DNA from: Roseovarius sp. A-2
GTDB lineage: Bacteria > Pseudomonadota > Alphaproteobacteria > Rhodobacterales > Rhodobacteraceae
Assembly: GCF_002072155.1 (NCBI RefSeq)
Contig: NZ_BDIY01000019.1
Coordinates: 1-64,000 of the forward strand
Direction of reading: 5' to 3'
Length of the DNA: 64,000 nucleotides
The notes under the pieces: generated by a model
The model's database searches: none
What the model was told of the DNA's origin: nothing
Seen by the model: the letters and a program-made list of their open reading frames with translations, nothing else
Shown: one piece after another, positions 42,599-51,772 of the stretch
How the letters are laid out: the number at the start of each line of letters is the position of its first letter
Position numbering within the stretch: the first letter of the stretch is position 1
Translations under genes and position numbers: made by a program

Positions 42599-44859
42599 TC
42601 CGGCTCCTCGTCACTCTGCTCGCGCTGATCTTGCCCGCGATCACCGTAGCGCAAACGGTGCCGGTGCGCTCCGGAACGCATCCAGAATTCACACGTCTGG
42701 TGCTCGATATGCCACGCCGGGTCGCGTGGCGCGTCGAGAAGCGAGAGACGGGGGCATCGCTGATCTTCGAAACGCCCGACACCGTGCCCGGCCTCGATTT
42801 CGATCTCGATGCCGTCTTTGAGCGTATCGGGCGCGAGAGGGTGGGTGCGGTATCGTCCGGCCCCGGACGGCTGGAGGTCGACTTTGCCTGCGCGTGCGAT
42901 GTGAGCGTGTTCTGGCATGGTGCCAGCATGCTGGTGCTCGACGTCGCGCCGATGCCGAAAACAGCCTCGGAAAAGGCTGTGTTGCGGCCATCATCGCGGC
43001 CTGTGACCATGCCGGACCGATCGCGTTCGGCCGCGTTTGGCTCGCTGACCGACCGGCTTGATGTCATGACCGGCACCGCCGCCTCGCAAGATGGGGGCGA
43101 TCCGCCGGAGCCGAGGGCGATGCGCGCAGACCTCTCCGCCATGCGCGATGCACTGGTCGAACAGCTTGGCCGTGCGGCAAGCCAGGGATTGCTGACCCCG
43201 GCACGCCGCGATGTCGCCGGACCAGAGACCGACATGGCCGGTGGCGATGCGCGTGCGCCGGTGGATAGGGTGGATCCGGCACTCTCGGGCCTCGCGCCGC
43301 CCGCCGCCGTCAACCTGCGTGCCCATAGCAGCGTCGATATGGCGATCAGCGGTGCCGCGCGGCCCCCGGTCGCCGCCGTTCAGGCACAAAACTGCCCCGA
43401 ATCAGACTGGGTGAATGTCGCCGCGTGGGGCGGTACGGATTCGTTCTACGAAGAACTTGGTCGCCTGAATCGTAACCTGCTGGGTGAATTCGACCGTCCG
43501 AATGACGGGGTCGCGCTGGAACTGACCCGGTTCTATCTGCATCACGGGTTCGGAGCCGAGGCCCGACTGGCCCTGACGCTGCGCAGCCACGCGGATTCGC
43601 AAAGTGACCTTCTGCGGGAGATGTCGTTCATCGTCGATCAGGAGGCTGCCGGGGACATGCCCGGCCTCGCCAGTATGCTGGCCTGCGATGCGCCTGCGAT
43701 GCTCTGGGCAATGCTTGCCATCCCGGATGTGCCCAAGGATATGACCCTCGATCACAAGGGTCTGCTGCGCGCCTTCGCGCTCTTGCCGGACGGGCTGCGG
43801 CAGTCGCTCGGCCCGCCTCTCGCCCGGCGCTTGCTGAGTGCAGGGCACCGCGAGACGTCGCAATCGATCCTGCGCGTCATCGACCGCCATGAGGAGACGG
43901 ATGACCCGGAAACCGCGCTTGCGCGCGCGGAGCTGGCCCGGGCCCGGAAGGAGCCCGAGCTGGAACGCAGCGCCTTGCGCGTTGCGGTGCAGGGGAATGC
44001 GACCGCCTCGGCAGAGGCGGTATTGGCTCTGGTCGAGGGGGCGTTGGAGACCGGCGAACCGGTGCCGCTCGACAGGGCCGAACTCGCCGGTGCCTATGCG
44101 CAGGAGTATCGCGGTACCGCGCTCGGGCATCGCATGACGCGTGCCTATATCGGGGCGCTGGCGCATGCGGGTGCCTATCAGGAAGCGGTGAGCGAACTCG
44201 AAAGGTTGCGCGCGGATATCGATCCCGCACGCACGGATCAGGCGACGGCCGACATGCTGATCGATCAGATGGCACGGCATGCCGACGATGTCACCTTCCT
44301 GCGCCATGTGCTGTCCGGTCGGCTCGGGGGGCCTGCGGATGTCCATCCGGCCATCGGGCGCACTATTGCCAATCGCCTGCTGGCAACGGGATTTGCGGAC
44401 CGGGCGGCCGGGTTCGTGGCACCGAAACTTGCCGGGCACGAGGCGCCGGACTCGCGGCGCTTGCGGGCCGAGATCGCCCTCGCGAAGGGGCGTCCGAGAG
44501 CCGCTGAGGTGGAGTTGCTGGGCCTTGAGGGGCCAGAGGCCGACCGGCTGCGCGCGCGTGCACGCAGCCTTGCCGGGGACCATGGTGCCGCAGCACGGCT
44601 TTATGCTCTGGCCGGGCAGCCGGATGCGGCCGAGCGAGCGGCGTTTTTCGCGGCGGACCCTGCTCCACTGTCCGGTGCGAAGGACCCGATCTTGCGGGAT
44701 GTCGCGGAGTTGCTGCGACAACCCGATGCCACAGAGGCCGCCGACGAGGCGCCGCCGCTCGCGCGGCACCGCCGGGCGCTCGACGCGGCGGCAACGGCGC
44801 GACAGGTGCTCGACCGGCTTCTGGCCGAGACGCCGGGCCCGGATATTCCTGTCAATTGA
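42595..44859 (+). CDS. Large secreted flagellar-cluster protein of unknown function
   Basis: 754 residues with a signal peptide (MIRLLVTLLALILPAITVAQ). The N-terminal about 110 residues form a beta-rich unit resembling AMIN-like peptidoglycan-binding domains (HPEFTRLVLDMPRRVAW, GPGRLEVDFACACDVSVFWHG). After a Pro/Ala-rich linker the rest (from about 300) is repetitive alpha-helical, like tetratricopeptide repeats (LARAELARARKEPELERSAL, AYAQEYRGTALGHRMTRAYI). It overlaps motA by ATGA. It might brace the motor against peptidoglycan; that is inference. Confidence 0.7.
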   Translation: MIRLLVTLLALILPAITVAQTVPVRSGTHPEFTRLVLDMPRRVAWRVEKRETGASLIFETPDTVPGLDFDLDAVFERIGRERVGAVSSGPGRLEVDFACACDVSVFWHGASMLVLDVAPMPKTASEKAVLRPSSRPVTMPDRSRSAAFGSLTDRLDVMTGTAASQDGGDPPEPRAMRADLSAMRDALVEQLGRAASQGLLTPARRDVAGPETDMAGGDARAPVDRVDPALSGLAPPAAVNLRAHSSVDMAISGAARPPVAAVQAQNCPESDWVNVAAWGGTDSFYEELGRLNRNLLGEFDRPNDGVALELTRFYLHHGFGAEARLALTLRSHADSQSDLLREMSFIVDQEAAGDMPGLASMLACDAPAMLWAMLAIPDVPKDMTLDHKGLLRAFALLPDGLRQSLGPPLARRLLSAGHRETSQSILRVIDRHEETDDPETALARAELARARKEPELERSALRVAVQGNATASAEAVLALVEGALETGEPVPLDRAELAGAYAQEYRGTALGHRMTRAYIGALAHAGAYQEAVSELERLRADIDPARTDQATADMLIDQMARHADDVTFLRHVLSGRLGGPADVHPAIGRTIANRLLATGFADRAAGFVAPKLAGHEAPDSRRLRAEIALAKGRPRAAEVELLGLEGPEADRLRARARSLAGDHGAAARLYALAGQPDAAERAAFFAADPAPLSGAKDPILRDVAELLRQPDATEAADEAPPLARHRRALDAAATARQVLDRLLAETPGPDIPVN

Positions 44860-44948
44860 CGGTCTCTTGCGGTGCTTACGGAATATCAACCTCCCGCCGC
44901 TATCGATGATCACGCAACGTGAGATGGATGACCCAGAAAGGGCCAAGC

Positions 44949-45704
44949 ATGCGTAGGATAGTCCAGGGCCTGACGGCCTGCTTCTTGCCGGATGAGCGCG
45001 TGCGCCGGGCTGCGGTGGTCTGGCTTATCCTCGGGTCCGTCGCCCTGTCGCTGCCACATGCCGCGACGGCGCGCCCCGCGCATCTGTGCGACCGGGCCGC
45101 CGAACGCGCGGCGCGGGAGCATGACGTGCCGCTTGCGGTTCTGCGCGCGATCACACGGACCGAGACCGGGCGCGTGCATGCGGGGCGGATGGAACCTTGG
45201 CCATGGACGGTCAACATGGAAGGCAAGGGGCGATGGTTCGAAGATGCCGACGCGGCACGTGCTTATGTCTATCAGGCCTTTCGCCGGGGCGTGCGCAGTT
45301 TCGATGTCGGCTGCTTCCAGATCAATTACAAATGGCACGGCGCGCAGTTCCGCTCGATCATGCATATGTTTGACCCCGAGGCCAATGCCTCCTACGCCGC
45401 GCGCTTTCTGAAGACACTTCATGACGAGACCGGCGATTGGTCGGTCGCGGCGGGGCATTTTCATTCGCGCACGCCCGAACTCGCGGGCCGGTATCGCGCG
45501 CGATTTGAACGGATTCGCAGCGCACTGCCGGATGCGGGTGGTACGCACGACGGAGAGGTGCTCCGCTCTGCGCGCCTGCCTGCCGCGCCCCGTGAGAATT
45601 CCTTCCCCTTGCTGGGTGCCGCGCAGGGAAAGGGCGGTCTTGCCTCGCTGGTTCCACTGGGGAATGGCACGCGCGCGCCTCTCATCGCGCTAGGAGGATC
45701 GTGA
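44949..45704 (+). CDS. Lytic transglycosylase of flagellar cluster (SLT fold)
   Basis: 251 residues with a signal-anchor (VVWLILGSVALSLPHAATA). The SLT domain has the catalytic Glu in LRAITRTETGRV, followed by PWPWTVNMEGKGRWF, RSFDVGCFQINYKWHG, MFDPEANASYAARFLKTLH and WSVAAGHFHSRT. Such enzymes open peptidoglycan for the rod, like SltF in Rhodobacter. The start MRRIVQGL is preceded by AAAGGG. Position before flhA fits a rod-assembly role. Confidence 0.88.
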   Translation: MRRIVQGLTACFLPDERVRRAAVVWLILGSVALSLPHAATARPAHLCDRAAERAAREHDVPLAVLRAITRTETGRVHAGRMEPWPWTVNMEGKGRWFEDADAARAYVYQAFRRGVRSFDVGCFQINYKWHGAQFRSIMHMFDPEANASYAARFLKTLHDETGDWSVAAGHFHSRTPELAGRYRARFERIRSALPDAGGTHDGEVLRSARLPAAPRENSFPLLGAAQGKGGLASLVPLGNGTRAPLIALGGS

Positions 45705-45707
45705 GTG

Positions 45708-47792
45708 ATGAAATCCCTGTCCGTCGCCAATCTCTTCCAGCCGACCGTGATGCTGGCGCTCGCGCTCATGGCGATCATCGTGATGATGATCCTGCCGATG
45801 CCGCCATGGATCCTTGACGTCGGTCTCGCGCTGTCCTTCGCGCTGGCCATCCTGATCTTCACGATCACGCTTTTCATCGAACGCCCGCTGGATTTCTCGG
45901 CCTTCCCGACGATCCTGCTCGCGTCGCTAATGCTACGTCTGTCGCTCAATGTCTCCTCGACCAAGCTGATCATCGGCCAGGGGCATACCGGCACCGCTGC
46001 GGCGGGCGAGGTGATCCGGGGATTTGCCGATTTCATCATGGGAGGCAGCGTGTTTCTCGGACTTGTCGTGTTCGGCGTTCTTCTGATCGTGAATTTCATG
46101 GTCATCACCAAGGGCGCGGCCCGCATGGCCGAGGTGGGCGCGCGGTTCGCGCTCGATGGCATGCCGGGCAAGCAGATGGCCATCGACAGCGACATGTCAG
46201 CGGGTGCGATCACCCATGAGGAGGCCCGCGAGAGACGCGAACGCGAGCAGCAGGAGACGACGTTTTTCGGATCGCTCGACGGGGCGTCGAAATTCGTCAA
46301 GGGTGATGCGGTTGCCGGGCTGCTGATCACGCTGCTCAACCTCGTGATGGGGCTGATCATGGGGACGGTGGTGCATGACATGCCGCTGCGCGAGGCGTTC
46401 GAGACCTACACGATCCTGACCGTGGGCGACGGGCTGGTGACGCAGATCCCGGCGGTGATCATCTCGATCGCCTCTGCGCTGATGCTGGCCCGTGGCGGCA
46501 CGCTCGGGGCCACCGATACCGCGATCTCGGCGCAACTCGCGCGTCACCCGTCAGCACTTGCCACCGTGGCGGTCCTGATGGGGCTTTTCGCGCTGGTGCC
46601 GGGCCTGCCCTTTGTGCCGTTCATCCTGGGGGCGGCGATCCTCGGCCTGACTGCCCTGCTGAGCCTGCGCCGTGTCACGGATACTGCGGATTCGGCCGAA
46701 TCCGAAGAGACCCGGCCGCGCCCACCGGAGGCCTCGATGGGCGATCTGCTGGAACTGGACGATATCCATGTCGAGTTCGCCACGGATCTGGTGAACATGG
46801 TGCTCGATCCGGGGGTTGGGCTCGATGCCCGGATCGCCAACATGCGCCGCTACACGGCCACGCAATACGGGCTGATCCTGCCGGAAATCCGCCTGACGGA
46901 CGAGCCCGGGCTCGCCCTCGGCGGCTACGTGATCCGGGTGCACGGTGCCGAACAGGCGCGTGGGACGTTGCGCGCCGAGGCGGTGCTCGCGCTCGATCCG
47001 GACCGTCATCCGGCGCTACCGCCCGGGGATACGGTGACCGAGCCGGTCTATGGGGCGCCGGCGCGCTGGATTTCGGCGGCGGAGCGCGATGCGGCGGAAC
47101 TGGACGGCGTGACGCTGGTCGCGCCGACCGAAGTGCTCGCCACCCACCTGCTCGAGGTGATCCGGCGCAACCTTGGTCGACTGCTCACGCTCAAGGCCAT
47201 GCGCCGCCTGCTCGACGAAATGGTCAACCTTACGGATCGCACCCGCGCAGAGGCCAATCGCAAACTGCTCGAGGAGACGATCCCCGACCGGGTCACGCCC
47301 GATCTGCTGCATGCGGTTCTGCGCCTTTTGCTGGCAGAACGTGTCTCGATCCGCAATCTGCCGCTGATCATCGAGGCCACGGCGGAAGGGCGTCAGATAT
47401 TGCCCACCCCCGATGCGATATGTGAGCATGTCCGCCAGCGTCTCGGCTTCCAGATCGTGGCCGAGTTGCAGCGCCCCGACGGGACGCTGCCGCTGATTCA
47501 GTTGGCCCCGGAATGGGAGGACACCTTTGCCGGTTACCAGGTCGAGGGCGACAAGGGGCGGCGCGACGTGGCTCTGCCGCCCGAAATTTTCAACAGTCTG
47601 ACCGACGCCATAGGCGCGGAGGTCAGCCGCGCAGCCGACCAGGGGATCGCGCCGGCCGTGGTCACCTCGACGCAACGACGGCGTTTCCTGCACACCGCAC
47701 TTTCGGCCAAGCATGTCAGCGTGCCGGTCCTGTCGTTCGAGGAAATCGGGATTGACGCCCGCCCGGCGCTTGTCGGGGTCGTGGCGGCATGA
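45708..47792 (+). CDS. flhA: Flagellar export protein FlhA
   Basis: About 694 residues: eight membrane segments in the first half and a cytosolic ring domain that handles export substrates. The conserved core SAFPTILLASLMLRLSLNVS then STKLIIGQGHTG, and GMPGKQMAIDSDMSAG are clear; the C-terminal domain has RYTATQYGLILPEIRLTD and IRNLPLIIEATAEGRQ. The ATG at 45708 is ten bases after AGGAGG; a GTG at 45705 is also possible. Confidence 0.95.
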   Translation: MKSLSVANLFQPTVMLALALMAIIVMMILPMPPWILDVGLALSFALAILIFTITLFIERPLDFSAFPTILLASLMLRLSLNVSSTKLIIGQGHTGTAAAGEVIRGFADFIMGGSVFLGLVVFGVLLIVNFMVITKGAARMAEVGARFALDGMPGKQMAIDSDMSAGAITHEEARERREREQQETTFFGSLDGASKFVKGDAVAGLLITLLNLVMGLIMGTVVHDMPLREAFETYTILTVGDGLVTQIPAVIISIASALMLARGGTLGATDTAISAQLARHPSALATVAVLMGLFALVPGLPFVPFILGAAILGLTALLSLRRVTDTADSAESEETRPRPPEASMGDLLELDDIHVEFATDLVNMVLDPGVGLDARIANMRRYTATQYGLILPEIRLTDEPGLALGGYVIRVHGAEQARGTLRAEAVLALDPDRHPALPPGDTVTEPVYGAPARWISAAERDAAELDGVTLVAPTEVLATHLLEVIRRNLGRLLTLKAMRRLLDEMVNLTDRTRAEANRKLLEETIPDRVTPDLLHAVLRLLLAERVSIRNLPLIIEATAEGRQILPTPDAICEHVRQRLGFQIVAELQRPDGTLPLIQLAPEWEDTFAGYQVEGDKGRRDVALPPEIFNSLTDAIGAEVSRAADQGIAPAVVTSTQRRRFLHTALSAKHVSVPVLSFEEIGIDARPALVGVVAA

Positions 47793-48562
47793 GCGGGACG
47801 GCGGATCTGATCGCGCTGTCGCGGGACATTCTGACCCTGCATTTCATTGTCTTTCTGAGGGTGGCGCCGCTGATCGCCCTCTTTCCGGGCTTCGGCGAGA
47901 TGTCCGTGCCGATGCGGATCAAGCTGGGCCTCGCGCTCGCGCTCACGCTTTTGGTTGCCGCTGCGGCCGGGCCTGACATGGCGGGCCCTGATCGGGGCGC
48001 GGTTCCTCTCGTCCGGCTGGTTCTGGTCGAGAGCGGGATCGGCCTCTTGCTCGGCATCGGCGTTCGGCTCTTCGTGCTCGCCTTGCAGACTGCGGGCTCA
48101 ATCGCGGCGCAATCCACCTCGCTGTCGCAGATTCTCGGCAATGCCAGCATCACGCCGATGCCGGCCATGGGGCATGTTCTGGTCACCGGTGCGATCGCGC
48201 TTGCGATGGTCCTCGATCTGCATGTGCGCCTGGCGGAAATGGTCGTGCTGAGCTACCGGATCTTTCCGCTGGCCGAGGGCCTCTCGGGGGCCGAGGTTGC
48301 GCATTGGGGGGTGGGGCGTGTGGCGCATGCGTTCGGCTTTGCCTTCACGCTGGCGGCCCCCTTCGTGATTGCATCGATGCTCTACAACCTGACGCTGGGC
48401 ATCATCAATCGCGCGATGCCGCAGCTGATGGTCGTCTTCGTCGGTGCGCCGGCGATTACCGGGGCGGGGCTGTTCCTGCTGATGCTGCTCGCGCCGACCA
48501 TGCTTGCGATCTGGGTCGAGGCGTTGCAGGGCTTTCTCGCCGATCCGGTGGGAGGCGGCTGA
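47789..48562 (+). CDS. fliR: Flagellar export gate protein FliR
   Basis: 257 residues, about six membrane segments, with FLRVAPLIALFPGFGEMSVP, VRLFVLALQTAGSIAAQSTS and IASMLYNLTLGIINRAMPQL. FliR joins FliP and FliQ in the export gate. It overlaps flhA by ATGA and flhB by TGATG, so flhA-fliR-flhB are coupled. Confidence 0.94.
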   Translation: MSGTADLIALSRDILTLHFIVFLRVAPLIALFPGFGEMSVPMRIKLGLALALTLLVAAAAGPDMAGPDRGAVPLVRLVLVESGIGLLLGIGVRLFVLALQTAGSIAAQSTSLSQILGNASITPMPAMGHVLVTGAIALAMVLDLHVRLAEMVVLSYRIFPLAEGLSGAEVAHWGVGRVAHAFGFAFTLAAPFVIASMLYNLTLGIINRAMPQLMVVFVGAPAITGAGLFLLMLLAPTMLAIWVEALQGFLADPVGGG

Positions 48563-49656
48563 TGCAGGGAGCAGAGGACGACGCCGACAAGACCCACGAG
48601 GCGACGCAACATAAGCTCGACGAGGCGCGCAAGAAGGGCGAATTGGCCCGTTCTGCTGATCTGAACACTGCCGGGTCCTATGGCGGGTTCCTGCTTGCGG
48701 CGCTGGCGGCGGGGGGGGCGTCGATCACCGATACGAGTTCGATCCTGATGCTCTTTCTCGACCGGCCCGACCGGCTCGCCGATCTCATTTTTGCGGCCGA
48801 GGGCGGTGGCGGCGGGGCGGTGCTCGGCGGGGCCGTGTGGGCGGTGACAGGCGCGCTCGCGATCTGGTTCGTGCTGCCCGGGATCATGGCGCTGCTGTCG
48901 GTACTTGGGCAGCGCAGCCTGGTCTTTGCCCCCTCACGGCTTGAGCCGAAACTCTCGCGCATCGACCCGGTCGAGAACGCGCGCAACAAATACGGGCTGA
49001 GCGGAATTTTCGAATTCGCCAAAAGTGCGGTGAAACTGTTGCTCTACGGCATCCTGCTCGGGCTCTACCTGAACTGGCGGCTGCCCGTGATTGCGGGGGC
49101 CCTGCATGGCGAGCCGCTGATCATCGGCGCGTTGATGGCGCAGATGACGCTGGAATTCCTGCTGGTGGTGCTGCTCATCGCGCTCGCTATCGGCGCGGTG
49201 GATTACCTCTGGCAGCACTACGATCATCGCCGCAAGCAGATGATGTCGCACAAGGAGCTGCGCGATGAACACAAGGAGCACGAGGGCGATCCCCATATGA
49301 AGCAGCAACGGCGGCAGAAGGCCATGCAGATCGCGGGCAACAAGATGATGGCGGATGTGCCGCAGGCGGATGTGGTGATCGTGAACCCGACCCATTACGC
49401 GGTGGCGTTGAAATGGAGCCGTGCGCCCGGCTCGGCACCGGTCTGCGTGGCCAAGGGCGTCGATCACATGGCGCATGCGATCCGCGACCTGGCCTTCGAG
49501 CATGGTGTGCCGGTGCATAGCGATCCGCCCACGGCGCGCGCCCTTCATGCCGGAACCGAGATCGGCGAGGAGATTGATCCGGCGCATTACCGCGCCGTCG
49601 CCGCCGCGATCCGTTTTGCCGAGGCGATGCGGCGCAAGGCGGGGCGTCCGGCATGA
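48562..49656 (+). CDS. flhB: Flagellar export switch protein FlhB
   Basis: 364 residues: four membrane segments and a C-terminal cytoplasmic domain with the autocleavage motif NPTHYAVALKW (cleavage Asn-Pro) and AIRDLAFEHGVPVHSDPPTA. The N-terminal KTHEATQHKLDEARKKGELA is conserved. FlhB controls the substrate switch from hook to filament. It is coupled to fliR and overlaps the next small gene by ATGA. Confidence 0.95.
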   Translation: MQGAEDDADKTHEATQHKLDEARKKGELARSADLNTAGSYGGFLLAALAAGGASITDTSSILMLFLDRPDRLADLIFAAEGGGGGAVLGGAVWAVTGALAIWFVLPGIMALLSVLGQRSLVFAPSRLEPKLSRIDPVENARNKYGLSGIFEFAKSAVKLLLYGILLGLYLNWRLPVIAGALHGEPLIIGALMAQMTLEFLLVVLLIALAIGAVDYLWQHYDHRRKQMMSHKELRDEHKEHEGDPHMKQQRRQKAMQIAGNKMMADVPQADVVIVNPTHYAVALKWSRAPGSAPVCVAKGVDHMAHAIRDLAFEHGVPVHSDPPTARALHAGTEIGEEIDPAHYRAVAAAIRFAEAMRRKAGRPA

Positions 49657-50084
49657 GCCGCGCGGAGTTCGACGATCTGGCCGAGGTGACCGAGGCGCTC
49701 TATCAGGCCGAATTGGCGCGCGTGCAGGACATCCTGCGCGACGAGACCCGGCTCCGGCAGGATCTGGCCCGGCTCTCGGCGCATCATCAGGCCAACCGGG
49801 CCCTGCCCCAGGCCGATCTCGACGGATTGCGGCGGATCGGAGCGGATGTGCTGTGGCACGGCTGGGTCGGGCGCAACCGGGTGCGGCTTCAGGAAGAGCT
49901 GGCGCGCGTTCTCGTTCGCAAGGCGGGCGCGTTGCGCAAGCTGCGCGCGGGATTCGGTAAGGCGGAGGCGGTCCGCCAGCTACGTGCAGAGACGCGAGAG
50001 GCTGACACGCGGGCGCGGCTGGCGCATGAAAGCGCGATCCTCACGCGGCTGGCGCTGCTACGAGACCGCAGCGGCAGCGGCTGA
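49653..50084 (+). CDS. Coiled-coil protein downstream of flhB (FliJ-like?)
   Basis: 143 residues, almost wholly helical and charged, with no signal peptide (MSRAEFDDLAEVTEALYQAE, RNRVRLQEELARVLVRKAGA). The length and helix content match FliJ, the stalk of the FliI ATPase, but I see no FliJ signature, so the name is a guess from position. It ends five bases from the convergent fliL2 gene. Confidence 0.6.
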   Translation: MSRAEFDDLAEVTEALYQAELARVQDILRDETRLRQDLARLSAHHQANRALPQADLDGLRRIGADVLWHGWVGRNRVRLQEELARVLVRKAGALRKLRAGFGKAEAVRQLRAETREADTRARLAHESAILTRLALLRDRSGSG

Positions 50085-50089
50085 GCGGC

Positions 50090-50587
50090 TCAGACGTCCT
50101 GTCGGGCGATCTCGGTGATCAGTACGTCGCGGGCGGTCTCGCCCAGGACGCGGGCGGCGACGTCGCGCAGCGCCCGGCGCAAGGCATCCATCCTGTCCGC
50201 GCCGGTGAATTCGCCGTCAAAGCCCCCCATGTTGGCGTGATCGAACAGCACCTGGAGAAACCCGTCACGCAGCTTGGGCTCGCGCGCATAGACAGTCTGT
50301 GTCTGACCGCCGGTGACCTCGAGGCTGAGCGACAGCACGACCAATGCGTCGATCCGCGCATCGCTGACCACGGGGATGACGAACTGGTTGTTGAGCCTGA
50401 CGAAGTCGCTGTCGCCTGCCGTCTCTTCGGCATGTGCGGTCTCTGGCCTGTCCGTTTCCGCCGGGCTGTCCTGGGTCTGTTCCAACGCATGCGCGTCCTG
50501 CGCGGCGGGGCGAAGGACAAGCCCCGCCGCGATGCCGCCGACGGTTCCGAGCAAGGCGAGGAAAAGGGGCAAAAGCATGCGCATCAT
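50090..50587 (-). CDS. Second FliL-family protein
   Basis: 165 residues: one membrane helix (MMRMLLPLFLALLGTVGGIA), an acidic linker and a periplasmic domain with NQFVIPVVSDARIDALVVLS and LRDGFLQVLFDHANMGGFDG plus DVLITEIARQDV at the end, which is FliL-like. It differs widely from the FliL at 40157. It is the last gene of the leftward flgB-to-flgH arm, starting with GGAG upstream. Two FliL-type genes in one cluster suggest separate jobs at the stator and rod. Confidence 0.75.
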   Translation of the reverse strand: MMRMLLPLFLALLGTVGGIAAGLVLRPAAQDAHALEQTQDSPAETDRPETAHAEETAGDSDFVRLNNQFVIPVVSDARIDALVVLSLSLEVTGGQTQTVYAREPKLRDGFLQVLFDHANMGGFDGEFTGADRMDALRRALRDVAARVLGETARDVLITEIARQDV

Positions 50588-50609
50588 CCGGTCGGTCTCC
50601 GTCGCAGGG

Positions 50610-51362
50610 TCAGAAGGGCAGGATCGCGTCCAGCACCTGCTGGCCGATCCGGGGTTGCTGTACGTCGGTGATCTGGCCGCGCCCGCCGTAGGAAATGCGC
50701 GCCGCCGCGATCTTGTCATAGGTGATCTCGTTCTGCCGCGAGATATCCTCGGGCCGCACAAAGCCGTTGACCAGAAGTTCGCGCAGTTCGAAATTCACCC
50801 GCATTTCCTGCGAGCCTTGGATTTCCAGCACGCCGTTGGGCAACACCTGAGTCACGGTGGCGGCCACGCGCAGGGTGATTTCCTCGCTGCGGCTGACCGA
50901 GCCGTCGCCACCCGACTGGCTGGAGGAGTTGATGCCGACGGCGCGGTCAAGGCTCGCGCCCTCGGGCAGGCTGCGGTTGATACGTTGCGGGAGGCCGAAA
51001 AGATCCGGGATGCCCAGATCTTCCGAGCCGCTGCGCGAGCGTTCCGTGGTGTTGGAAATCTCGGCCTCCTCGTCAAGCTCGATCACCACGGTCAGGATGT
51101 CGCCTCGCGTCGCGGCGCGCCGGTCGCCAAGCAGCGACTCGCGATCACCGCTCCAGAGCGAGGCGCGCTCCAGCAGGGCAGGATCTTGCGCGTGCCGGGG
51201 CAGGCCCGGGTTGAACATGGCGAGTTGCTCGCGCGAGTCCATGGTCGGGGTGAAATCCGGTGCCTTGCCGACATGGTCGAGGCGCGCGCAGGCAGCGAGC
51301 GCGCAGGCGGTGACAATCAGGGTCAATGTCCGGAACATGGCTTTGCTTTCTCTTCGTTTCAT
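50610..51362 (-). CDS. flgH: Flagellar L-ring lipoprotein FlgH
   Basis: 250 residues; lipoprotein signal with lipobox LAAC near residue 24. Motifs: SLWSGDRESLLGDRRA, GDILTVVIELDEEAEISNTT, QGSQEMRVNFELRELLVNGF and VRPEDISRQNEITYDKIAAA. It forms the L-ring in the outer membrane. I choose the ATG that overlaps the flgA stop (ATGA, MKRRESKAM), because it gives a basic signal start; the ATG eight codons later is possible. The P-ring gene flgI is not in the window. Confidence 0.92.
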   Translation of the reverse strand: MKRRESKAMFRTLTLIVTACALAACARLDHVGKAPDFTPTMDSREQLAMFNPGLPRHAQDPALLERASLWSGDRESLLGDRRAATRGDILTVVIELDEEAEISNTTERSRSGSEDLGIPDLFGLPQRINRSLPEGASLDRAVGINSSSQSGGDGSVSRSEEITLRVAATVTQVLPNGVLEIQGSQEMRVNFELRELLVNGFVRPEDISRQNEITYDKIAAARISYGGRGQITDVQQPRIGQQVLDAILPF

Positions 51363-51772
51363 CGAGATACCGCGATCCGGCCATCGTCGGTTACCCGGCC
51401 CGTGACCGTGGCGCGCGAACCCAGATTCATCACACGTACATATTCCCCGGCTCCGGCCCGCGAGAGGGCGCGCCCCTCGGTCAGGATTTGCAGGCCGCCA
51501 TGGGCATAGATCAGCGGCACGATCTGGTTGCGCTCGATCAGCGTGGGCGGCTGCACGTGATGGGCCAGAACCGGGCGCCCGGGATAGAGCGCGACCCGCG
51601 CCTCCATGCCGATCAGATCGGCGAGCGTGGTGGGGCCCGCCCCCTCGCCGGGCTTGAGCAGCAAATCGCCGGGGCCGATGACCTCCTGCGCGCGGATCGT
51701 GCGGGTGGGCACGATCACATCGGGAAGGGCGGGGCCCGCGACGCAACACAGCAGGATCAGCACGCGAAGCAT
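51359..51772 (-). CDS. flgA: Flagellar P-ring assembly chaperone FlgA
   Basis: 137 residues with a signal peptide ending PALP and one SAF-type domain (IVPTRTIRAQEVIGPGDLLL, RVALYPGRPVLAHHVQPP, IYAHGGLQILTEGRALSRAG). It is shorter than enterobacterial FlgA (about 219), lacking the N-terminal domain, as is usual in this group. FlgA chaperones FlgI in the periplasm. It overlaps flgG and flgH. Confidence 0.88.
   Translation of the reverse strand: MLRVLILLCCVAGPALPDVIVPTRTIRAQEVIGPGDLLLKPGEGAGPTTLADLIGMEARVALYPGRPVLAHHVQPPTLIERNQIVPLIYAHGGLQILTEGRALSRAGAGEYVRVMNLGSRATVTGRVTDDGRIAVSR

Noticed and set aside
49653-50084. Firm fliJ assignment
   Set aside because: Only size and helical content agree; kept as an unnamed coiled-coil protein.
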